Origin: a bacterium
Lineage (GTDB): Bacteria; Cyanobacteriota; Vampirovibrionia; Obscuribacterales; Obscuribacteraceae
Length of the DNA stretch: 12,272 bases
Direction of reading: 5' to 3'
NCBI GenBank assembly: GCA_030431355.1
Contig: JAUIJG010000140.1
Location: forward strand, 1-12,272
Of the stretch, positions 7,243 through 12,272 are shown one piece after another. Position numbers and translations under genes: made by a program. The notes beneath the pieces were generated by a model that searched no databases, was not told the origin of the DNA, and saw nothing but the letters and a program-made list of their open reading frames with translations. Every line of letters begins with the position of its first letter. The stretch's first letter is position 1.

Positions 7243-8076
7243 CTAGTGAACATCGCCTTCATAGAGAACTGTCATTTTCCAGTTACCTTTACTGTCATAC
7301 CTTACTTCGGCTAGTTTTACTTTCAGGTGGAAGGTGCCGATGCGCTCGAAGTCGTAGATATGTTCTTCCAGATGAACTCTCTCTTTTCCTGTTTTTCTAT
7401 TCTTTAGAAAGGCAGCTACAAGTAGGTCTTGCTCGACTCGTTCCGTAGAAAGCATTGTCACCCTGTTGAGCAGTAACTTGTGATCTATATCGTTGTTGAA
7501 GTCTATGGAGCGCCATCTTCCACCTTTCGGCGGTGGCAACTGCTGGCCGGTGGAAGGATCGATCAGGGGCATGTAGGTATCTGTTTTCAAATCCTGGGAT
7601 TTTTCAAACTTTCCATAGGGGGGAGCCATTGTTACTCTGCCGTCTCCAGGCGTATGGAATCTAAATTTGACTCTCAGTTTTCTGCCCTCTTTAAGTAGTT
7701 TTCGTTCGTTGGGACCTATTTTGTCGTCGGTGGAATCGTTGATTTGGAACTTAACCAATCGCAGTACCCCGCTCCATTCTCCACGCAATTTCGCGGGAAA
7801 TGTTTTAAGCCTTGCATCTATTATCCTGGGCTTCTTCTTGTTCTCTATAAGTCGTTCGTCAAATTCTTCAGCATGGGCGAAAAGTTCTTCAGGAACCTTT
7901 ATTTTTCCGTCGATGAAAATCGTCTCTATGCGCCCTTTTAGCTTTTTAGCTTCGCATTTATGGCCGGCAAAATTGCAGCTAAGGAATATCAGGAGCAATA
8001 GGCAGATCTGGAGGTATCTGAGTTTTTTCAATTGGATCAATTGGATAGGATTATCTCCTTGCCCTGGTATCTCCAT
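7243..8076 (-). CDS. Exported protein of unknown function
   Basis: Not recognised. The reading frame gives 277 residues: a basic N-terminal stretch (KKLRYLQ), a hydrophobic core (LLLLIFLSC, about 24-34) and then a charged soluble domain. FLSC could be a loose lipoprotein box but lacks a good residue at -3; cleavage by ordinary signal peptidase near CEA-KK is as likely. The body is rich in Lys/Arg and beta-prone (LRVKFRFHTPGDGRVTM, HLKVKLAEVRYDSKGNW), suggesting a beta-sandwich-like domain, with no catalytic motif seen. The start is uncertain. ATG at 8076 has no ribosome site, whereas AAGGAG at about 8060-8055 could serve the in-frame TTG at 8040 (long spacing), which would also give a more normal signal peptide. 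It stands alone between the DUF1189 pair and the divergent serS leader. Confidence 0.65.
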   Translation of the reverse strand: MEIPGQGDNPIQLIQLKKLRYLQICLLLLIFLSCNFAGHKCEAKKLKGRIETIFIDGKIKVPEELFAHAEEFDERLIENKKKPRIIDARLKTFPAKLRGEWSGVLRLVKFQINDSTDDKIGPNERKLLKEGRKLRVKFRFHTPGDGRVTMAPPYGKFEKSQDLKTDTYMPLIDPSTGQQLPPPKGGRWRSIDFNNDIDHKLLLNRVTMLSTERVEQDLLVAAFLKNRKTGKERVHLEEHIYDFERIGTFHLKVKLAEVRYDSKGNWKMTVLYEGDVH

Positions 8077-8125
8077 TGGGAGAACTGCTCTTTCTGATGG
8101 ATTTTATCAAAAGAGTGATTGGTAA

Positions 8126-8141
8126 GGAAGTTTAGACTTCC
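8126..8141. promoter_or_regulatory. 16-bp palindrome between divergent genes
   Basis: GGAAGTTTAGACTTCC has perfect 6-bp arms around four bases. It lies between the minus-strand exported protein gene and the serS promoter, about 45 bp upstream of the latter's -35. It could be an operator; no T-tract follows on either strand, so it is not a terminator. Confidence 0.25.
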
Positions 8142-8185
8142 ATGCTTGCCTTTTTGATTCAGCGGATAAATTTCTTATCAAAACC

Positions 8186-8213
8186 TTGACTGATAATCTG
8201 GGAAGCTCATAAT
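8186..8213 (+). promoter_or_regulatory. Sigma70-type promoter for the serS leader
   Basis: TTGACT (8186-8191) and CATAAT (8208-8213) each match 5 of 6 consensus bases, with a 16-bp spacer. The predicted start is at about 8220-8221, right at the ATG of the serine-rich leader ORF, which would then be leaderless. GATAAT at 8192-8197 is an alternative -10 that would leave a short leader, but it has no matching -35. Confidence 0.5.
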
Positions 8214-8220
8214 TGTACTC

Positions 8221-8277
8221 ATGAACAATTTCGCCACAGCTAAGAAGTCATCATCCTCATCATTCAAATTAGAGTGA
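8221..8277 (+). CDS. serS leader peptide with five consecutive serine codons
   Basis: An 18-codon ORF encodes MNNFATAKKSSSSSFKLE. Codons 10-14 (8248-8262) are TCA TCA TCC TCA TCA, followed four codons later by TGA. It lies in the leader of seryl-tRNA synthetase, between a good promoter and an intrinsic terminator. A run of codons for the amino acid handled by the downstream gene is the hallmark of ribosome-mediated attenuation (his, trp, pheST). The ribosome would stall on these codons when Ser-tRNA is short. There is no good Shine-Dalgarno sequence (GGGAAG is 15 nt away), but the predicted transcript start almost coincides with the ATG, so leaderless initiation is plausible. The peptide itself probably has no function after synthesis. 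Confidence 0.75.
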   Translation: MNNFATAKKSSSSSFKLE

Positions 8278-8279
8278 TG
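8258..8279 (+). promoter_or_regulatory. Attenuator segments 1:2, protector hairpin over the serine codons
   Basis: CAUCAUUC (8258-8265) pairs with GAGUGAUG (8272-8279) in eight pairs, one of them G-U, around the loop AAAUUA. The 5' arm contains the last serine codons; the 3' arm holds the leader stop codon. When formed, it keeps segment 2 from pairing with the terminator's 5' arm. Confidence 0.62.
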
Positions 8280-8323
8280 TGGGTCCTTACTGTGTTGTAG
8301 CCGTATTGGAAGAAGCCCGCATT
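8276..8323 (+). promoter_or_regulatory. Attenuator segments 2:3, antiterminator pairing
   Basis: GAUGUGGGU (8276-8284) can pair with GCCCGCAUU (8315-8323) in nine continuous pairs, three of them G-U. Segment 2 shares 8276-8279 with the protector hairpin and segment 3 is the 5' arm of the terminator, so this structure excludes both. A ribosome stalled on the serine codons would cover segment 1 but leave segment 2 free, favouring this form and read-through into serS. Confidence 0.6.
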
Positions 8324-8339
8324 TTGCGAGGCTTTTTTT
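8314..8339 (+). terminator. Intrinsic terminator in the serS leader (attenuator segments 3:4)
   Basis: AGCCCGC (8314-8320) pairs with GCG-GGCU (8326-8333, A8329 bulged) around the loop AUUUU, followed by an uninterrupted run of seven T (8333-8339). It sits 34 bases before the serS ATG and is in the orientation to stop serS transcription. No plus-strand gene other than the leader ORF lies upstream of it. Confidence 0.75.
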
Positions 8340-8348
8340 GTGCCTCGC
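8326..8348 (+). promoter_or_regulatory. Hairpin formed by terminator 3' arm in read-through transcripts
   Basis: GCGAGGC (8326-8332), the 3' arm of the terminator, is also perfectly complementary to GCCTCGC (8342-8348), with the U-run in the loop. It would form only after the polymerase passes the terminator, would further disfavour the terminator hairpin in the full mRNA, and ends about 12 nt before the serS ribosome site. Confidence 0.4.
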
Positions 8349-8373
8349 CGTAGATATAAGTGGAGGTACAATC

Positions 8374-9642
8374 ATGATTGATTTAAAGTTTTTGCGCGAT
8401 TTTCCGGATAGAGTTCGGAAAGCGTTATTAGACAAGGGAATTAAACTGGATTTAGACAGGGTGCTCTTGTTGGATCTTCAGTATAGAGAGATGGAGAGAC
8501 AGCTCATAGCTATAAGGGAGGAGCGAAATCAGCTAACCGCCGAGATAAAAACCGAGGGTGGTGCTCCGAAGCCGGAGCAGCTTAAAAGAGGTAGAGAGAT
8601 TGCGGCCACTCTCGCTGAGCAGAAGAAAGCGGTATTTGAGTGCCGTAAACAGCTTGATGAATTGCTCCTCAAATTGCCCGGTATACCACATGGGGCAGTA
8701 CCCTGCGGCCTGACCGATGAAGACAATAGAGAGTTATATAGAAGAGGTCGATTTAGACCACCGGAAGACACACCTCTGGATCATCTGGAGCTTGGCCGAA
8801 TTCATGGATTGTTTGATCTGGATGGCGCCGTCAATGTTGCAGGCACCAGAGCCTATGCGCTCAAAGGCTATGGTGCCTTGCTTGAGAATGCCGTCCTGCG
8901 CCTTGCTTACGACATGGTATACAAGAAAGGCTTCCAGCCTCTTCAAGTTCCTGTCATGGTGCGTCACCATGCCATGGAAGGCACAGGCTATTTCCCTTTT
9001 GGCGAAGACAACGCCTATCGATTGGAGAAAGACAATCTATATCTTACGGGAACGGCTGAGGTCGGCATGCTGGCCATGCAGGCCAATCGGTGCTTTGAGA
9101 TGGAACAATTGCCTCTCAAGCTCTTTGGAATGACGACCTGTTTTCGGCGGGAGGCCGGCGCCGCCGGTCGCGACACCAGAGGGTTGTATCGAGTGCACCA
9201 GTTTCAGAAAGTTGAACAAGTGATAATTTGTGATGCAGACCAGAGCAAAACTGAGCGATTGCATCAGGAGCTTTTAGAAAATGCTGAGTTGATATTGGAG
9301 GCGTTGGAATTGCCTTACAGGGTGGTGGAGTGCTGTACCGGCGAACTTGGTTTAGGACAGGTTCGTAAATTCGATATTGAGACCTGGATGCCAGGTCGAA
9401 ATGCTTTTGGAGAGACCCATTCTTGTTCTAACTTTCTTGAATTTCAAGCGCGTAGACTGAACATCAAGTACATAAACGGGCAGGGCGAAAAGCGTTTCGT
9501 TCATACTCTGAATAATACCGCTATCGCCACTCCACGGATTTTGATTGCATTGCTTGAGAATCACCAGAGAGAAGGTGGTGCTATCTATATCCCGCGAGCC
9601 TTGCGACCGTATCTCGATGGTCTGGAAGAGTTGGAGACCTAG
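8374..9642 (+). CDS. serS: Seryl-tRNA synthetase
   Basis: Class II aminoacyl-tRNA synthetase that charges tRNA-Ser (and tRNA-Sec where present) with serine in the cytoplasm. ATG at 8374 is the start because GGAGG lies 7 nt upstream; an in-frame upstream ATG (8338) would begin inside the terminator T-run. The product has 422 residues, the normal length. The N-terminal 110 or so residues form the tRNA-binding antiparallel coiled-coil arm. The catalytic domain follows with the serine-recognition TAE (Thr227-Glu229), motif 2 starting FRRE at 257-260, the ETHSCSNFLEFQARR region, and motif 3 NNTAIATPRILIALLENHQ, which is of the Thermus thermophilus type rather than the E. coli GSGLAVGR type. All residues expected for activity appear present. 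It is preceded by a predicted serine-responsive attenuator and converges with the second LRR gene, 18 nt away. Confidence 0.95.
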   Translation: MIDLKFLRDFPDRVRKALLDKGIKLDLDRVLLLDLQYREMERQLIAIREERNQLTAEIKTEGGAPKPEQLKRGREIAATLAEQKKAVFECRKQLDELLLKLPGIPHGAVPCGLTDEDNRELYRRGRFRPPEDTPLDHLELGRIHGLFDLDGAVNVAGTRAYALKGYGALLENAVLRLAYDMVYKKGFQPLQVPVMVRHHAMEGTGYFPFGEDNAYRLEKDNLYLTGTAEVGMLAMQANRCFEMEQLPLKLFGMTTCFRREAGAAGRDTRGLYRVHQFQKVEQVIICDADQSKTERLHQELLENAELILEALELPYRVVECCTGELGLGQVRKFDIETWMPGRNAFGETHSCSNFLEFQARRLNIKYINGQGEKRFVHTLNNTAIATPRILIALLENHQREGGAIYIPRALRPYLDGLEELET

Positions 9643-9661
9643 TGAAATTTTGTCTCCAACT
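9629..9661. terminator. Inverted repeat at the convergent serS/LRR gene ends
   Basis: AGTTGGAGAC (9629-9638) is perfectly complementary to GTCTCCAACT (9652-9661), ten pairs around a 13-base loop that holds the serS stop codon. It ends at the stop of the minus-strand LRR gene, so it could end transcripts from both sides. There is no T-run on either strand, so it may only stabilise 3' ends. Confidence 0.4.
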
Positions 9662-10710
9662 TACTTCCTGTCGCGTTCTTCTTTCGGTGAAAGTAAGATG
9701 TTTACGAAGTCTAGCTTTGTAGAGCTATTCTTGCTTCTCTTCCTCTTTTTCTTCAAATACAAAGTACATTTTTTGTTTATTCTGGCGAATCTCTTGATAC
9801 CGTTATCGGTGAGAGAGGGACATTTAATCATAATCAAACATTGAAGGCTTTTTGAAGTTTCTAGATTCTTAAGGGCGGTATCGGTCAAATTGTTTTTGCT
9901 CAGGTCGAGGAACTTCAAATTCATCCGTGCAAGATATTTTGTGTCCTCGTCTACTACGCCGGTATCTCTCAACTCAAGGTGTTTTAAGCTTTTGATTCTC
10001 GCCAGGTTTTCAAATGCGGCCCTGCCTAGTTTTTGATCTTCAAGCTCCAGTTTTTTTAGTCTCTTCAAATTCGAGAATGAATCAAATCCCTCTCCATTTA
10101 TTTTCGGGTTTCTTTGAAGAGTAATACTCTCAAGGTTGGGGAAAGTCCTTGCCAAGTGAGTTATGCCTGAATCTCCCAGGTTGGTATGGGTGATTCTCAA
10201 ATCCTGAATCTGCTTAGGACCGGTGAGCTCTTTAATGGTCTGGTCATTTATTGAATCAGTTGATTTTATTTCAAGGTATTCCAGGTTTTTTAATCGTGAT
10301 ATCGCCTTGAGCGCTCCATCGGTTAGCTCCGGTTTGAAGAGGCTCAACCTGGTCAGTGGCTCCGAATACAGGGCTGAAATTCCATCAACTGTAATCCTGC
10401 TGAATTTGAGCATCAGGTCGTCGACCTCAAAGTCTTCGGCCAGCTTTTTGATGTCCTCTGTTCTGGCGGGGCCGCCGGCGGTTAGTCTGCCACTGTCTTT
10501 TTCGCGCCTGAATCTGACGTCGAAATTGGCTGGCAGTTTCATGCGCTTTCCATCTTTTTCCAGTACTTTTTCAATTATTCTTTGCTTTGATTTTGACTCT
10601 GGGCTGGTGGCATCCAGATCGCTCTTGAACAGTTTTGCAAAAATGAACATGACAATGCCAGCCATTAGAAGGAAAAATAGTGTAGTGATTACTTTGGTTT
10701 GTTTGTTCAC
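9661..10710 (-). CDS. Membrane-anchored leucine-rich-repeat protein (LRR paralogue 2)
   Basis: A 349-residue protein with an N-terminal anchor (about residues 8-28), a linker, and about eight leucine-rich repeats between about residue 100 and 310 (LTRLSLFKPELTDGALKAI, LEYLEIKSTDSI, LESITLQRNPKI, LKKLELEDQKL, LKHLELRDTGV, LKFLDLSKNNLTDTALKNL). The tail is strongly basic (KKKRKRSK). It is colinear with the LRR protein at 3213-4250: same length, anchor and repeat order, with shared xLTGP and RTFP/KTFP-xL motifs, so the two are paralogues that have diverged widely. The start is GTG at 10710 with no evident ribosome site, so the exact N-terminus is uncertain. Probably a surface or periplasmic protein-binding module; partner unknown. 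It diverges from the glutaminase gene. Confidence 0.8.
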   Translation of the reverse strand: MNKQTKVITTLFFLLMAGIVMFIFAKLFKSDLDATSPESKSKQRIIEKVLEKDGKRMKLPANFDVRFRREKDSGRLTAGGPARTEDIKKLAEDFEVDDLMLKFSRITVDGISALYSEPLTRLSLFKPELTDGALKAISRLKNLEYLEIKSTDSINDQTIKELTGPKQIQDLRITHTNLGDSGITHLARTFPNLESITLQRNPKINGEGFDSFSNLKRLKKLELEDQKLGRAAFENLARIKSLKHLELRDTGVVDEDTKYLARMNLKFLDLSKNNLTDTALKNLETSKSLQCLIMIKCPSLTDNGIKRFARINKKCTLYLKKKRKRSKNSSTKLDFVNILLSPKEERDRK

Positions 10711-10775
10711 TGTATAAACGACAAATGGTGGCGGAAGTGAGCCTGGAAAAGTTTAGATTATCAGGAATTTGTGTA

Positions 10776-10814
10776 TTGACAAGGGCAAGTTCTCAAAGGC
10801 AATTCTGCTATTCT
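10776..10814 (+). promoter_or_regulatory. Possible promoter elements upstream of glutaminase
   Basis: A perfect -35 TTGACA lies at 10776-10781, but the bases at 16-19 bp spacing (around 10798-10806) are a poor -10. Separately, TGCTATTCT (10806-10814) is an extended -10-like element that would start transcription about 22 nt before the start codon. The two are too far apart (27 bp) to act as one promoter, so the exact promoter is unresolved. Confidence 0.3.
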
Positions 10815-10842
10815 TTTCCCCGGAAGTGGAGGAAGTCTAAAT

Positions 10843-12272
10843 TTGGTTGTAAGTAAGGAACTTGTAGACCTTTTGCAGGCTACGGTCACCGATTGTCATC
10901 TCGCATTCAAGGGAGAGAGGGGAGGCAAACCGGCCGATTATATACCGGCTCTTGCCCAGGTAGACCCTGAGTTGTTCGGCATTTCTGTTTGTACCGTGGA
11001 TGGTGATATCTTTACCGCCGGTGACTGTGGAGCCCGATTTAGCATTCAGTCAGTATCCAAGCCATTTTTGTACGCCCAAGCGCTCTCACGTCTGGGCGAG
11101 AATCTAGTTCTTGAGAAAGTTGGAGTGGAGCCTACCGGTTATAGTTTTAACTCTATTGTCAGGCTTGAGGGAGGCTCTAACCGAGCTGATAACCCTATGG
11201 TCAACGCTGGAGCCATAGCGATATCCGGACTCCTGACTGCCCAGGGGCGCAAACTTGACGTTAAGTCTATTTTTGAACCTTTCTTAGACCGCCAAGACAT
11301 TTCAATCGATAACGAGATTTTTTCCTCTGAAGTTTCCACCGGTAATCGCAACTACTCAATAGCCAACCTGCTCAAGTATCACAAAATATTGGATGGTTCG
11401 GTTGAAGATGCCCTGGATTTGTATTTTCAGTCCTGTTCAACTCTGGTGGACGCTCGAGATCTGTCAATAATGGCTGCCGTATTCGCGAATTCCGGCGTGA
11501 ATCCGATAACCGGTTCCAGGGCCGTTCTTGAAAAGCATAATGCCAGAATCCTGGCAGTTATGTCTACTTGCGGGCTCTATGACTACTCCGGTGAATTCAT
11601 TTTCTTCACTGGTTTGCCGGCAAAGAGTGGCGTTTCCGGGGCTCTAATTGCCGTGGTTCCCGGAGTTATGGGAATCTCTCTTTATTCTCCCCGTATTGAT
11701 TCAAAAGGTAATAGCATTAGAGGCATTGCTGCTCTTCCCTACCTATCTGAAAAGCTCAGTCTTCATGTGTTTCACCCCAAAACTAATTTGGAGAGCACGG
11801 CGGACTCTGTCATTTTGCCGGCAAGGGAAGATCTGGAAGAGCTATTGGCCAAGTTCGCAAACAAAGAGATTGATTGCGAGCCGAGCTACCTTGATAAACT
11901 GGAAGCGCCGGGAGAGAAGTCTATGGCGGTGTCCATATTCTCAGTCGACGGAAAGAGTGTCTCCTGTGGTGATACCACTCAGTCATTTTCAATTCAGGCT
12001 GCCATTAACCCGGTCGTTTTTGGATACGCTCTTGAGGAAAAGGGACTGGGAAGAGTGCTGGATCATGTTGGTGTTGAACCCAGTGGCAATCCATATAATG
12101 CAATTTTCTTCAAGCCTGAGAACAATATCCCTTTTAATCCGCTTGGTAACGGAGGCGCCATTGCCGTGGACTCTCTGCTTCCCGGCTCCAGTACCGAAAA
12201 ACGATTTGCTCCCCTCTTGTCTAAGATCCAAGCACTCTGCATGAACGAATCCATCAATGTTGATCCAGCCGT
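10843..12272 (+). CDS. glsA: Glutaminase A with a second, degenerate glutaminase-like domain (3' end outside window)
   Basis: Serine-dependent glutaminase (beta-lactamase fold) converting L-glutamine to L-glutamate and ammonia in the cytoplasm. The TTG start at 10843 has GGAGGA 9 nt upstream, and the frame is open to the right edge (476 codons). Domain one, about residues 1-315, carries the usual active-site set: Tyr33 (ADYIP), catalytic Ser70 and Lys73 (SVSK), Asn121 (MVNAGAI), Glu163 and Asn170 (SSEVSTGNRN), and GLPAKSGVSGA at 257-267. Single-domain enzymes are about 310 residues. Instead of stopping, the chain continues into a second copy: AVSIFSVDGKSVSCGD (362-377), FSIQ-AAIN (386-389, where domain one has SVSK), VGVEPSGNPYNAI (409-421) and PLGNGGAI (433-440). 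Ser and Lys of the catalytic pair are both lost there, so the second domain is probably structural or regulatory. No other fused domain is visible before the edge. Confidence 0.88.
   Translation, partial: MVVSKELVDLLQATVTDCHLAFKGERGGKPADYIPALAQVDPELFGISVCTVDGDIFTAGDCGARFSIQSVSKPFLYAQALSRLGENLVLEKVGVEPTGYSFNSIVRLEGGSNRADNPMVNAGAIAISGLLTAQGRKLDVKSIFEPFLDRQDISIDNEIFSSEVSTGNRNYSIANLLKYHKILDGSVEDALDLYFQSCSTLVDARDLSIMAAVFANSGVNPITGSRAVLEKHNARILAVMSTCGLYDYSGEFIFFTGLPAKSGVSGALIAVVPGVMGISLYSPRIDSKGNSIRGIAALPYLSEKLSLHVFHPKTNLESTADSVILPAREDLEELLAKFANKEIDCEPSYLDKLEAPGEKSMAVSIFSVDGKSVSCGDTTQSFSIQAAINPVVFGYALEEKGLGRVLDHVGVEPSGNPYNAIFFKPENNIPFNPLGNGGAIAVDSLLPGSSTEKRFAPLLSKIQALCMNESINVDPA

Noticed and set aside
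8338..8373. An upstream in-frame ATG for serS that adds 12 codons
   Set aside because: It starts inside the terminator T-run, has no ribosome site, and the ATG at 8374 has GGAGG at ideal spacing and gives the normal SerRS length.
8374..9642. SerRS motif 3 (NNTAIATPR) looks unlike the common E. coli GSGLAVGR, suggesting a paralogue or carrier-protein ligase
   Set aside because: This version is known from Thermus-type SerRS, and the tRNA-binding coiled-coil arm is present, so an ordinary SerRS is the better reading.
2136..9642. A functional link between the selenoprotein and serS, since SerRS also charges tRNA-Sec
   Set aside because: SerRS is a housekeeping enzyme, the genes are on opposite strands about 6 kb apart, and no sequence feature connects them.
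11648..12244. A 198-codon plus-strand reading frame near the right end
   Set aside because: It overlaps, in another frame, the glutaminase gene, whose domain motifs continue through the whole region; its own translation shows no family features.

Overview
The window looks like part of a bacterial chromosome of middling GC content (judged by eye). Genes are closely spaced, TTG and GTG starts are common, and intergenic gaps are short. No phage genes, transposases, rRNA, tRNA or CRISPR arrays were seen. The mix is a bestrophin-like channel, an HDAC-family deacylase, a single-pass LRR protein pair, a TPR/retropepsin-like protein, tandem DUF1189 membrane proteins, a Thermus-type SerRS and a glutaminase. 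That would suit a deep-branching lineage such as non-photosynthetic Cyanobacteria (Melainabacteria/Vampirovibrionia), but this taxonomic guess is weak.

Layout. 2-823 (+) is the 3' part of a bestrophin-family channel. It converges, with a 28-bp overlap, on a minus-strand run that reads from about 4250 down to 796: LRR membrane protein, SDR oxidoreductase, thioredoxin-fold AhpC/TSA-like protein, HDAC-family deacylase. The AhpC/TSA-like gene is interrupted by one in-frame TGA exactly at the first position of its redox CxxC motif, and a bacterial-SECIS-like hairpin follows it, so it is best read as a selenoprotein. Diverging from the LRR gene across a 16-bp palindrome is a secreted TPR protein with two DTG retropepsin-like domains (4312-5490). 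Next come two tandem minus-strand DUF1189 paralogues (5499-6272, 6341-7096) that share an identical 48-bp leader and start region, then an unrecognised exported protein (7243-8076). On the plus strand is serS (8374-9642). It converges on a second LRR membrane protein (9661-10710), which diverges from a glutaminase that runs off the right edge (10843-12272).

The most striking feature is the serS leader (about 8186-8373). It appears to be a complete leader-peptide attenuator: a sigma70-like promoter, an 18-codon ORF with five consecutive serine codons, a protector hairpin over those codons, an alternative antiterminator pairing, and an intrinsic terminator about 35 nt before the serS start codon. 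Together these predict that shortage of charged tRNA-Ser stalls the leader ribosome and switches on seryl-tRNA synthetase, in the manner of the his, trp and pheST attenuators. A third unusual feature is the glutaminase, whose catalytic domain is followed by a second glutaminase-like domain that has lost the catalytic Ser and Lys.
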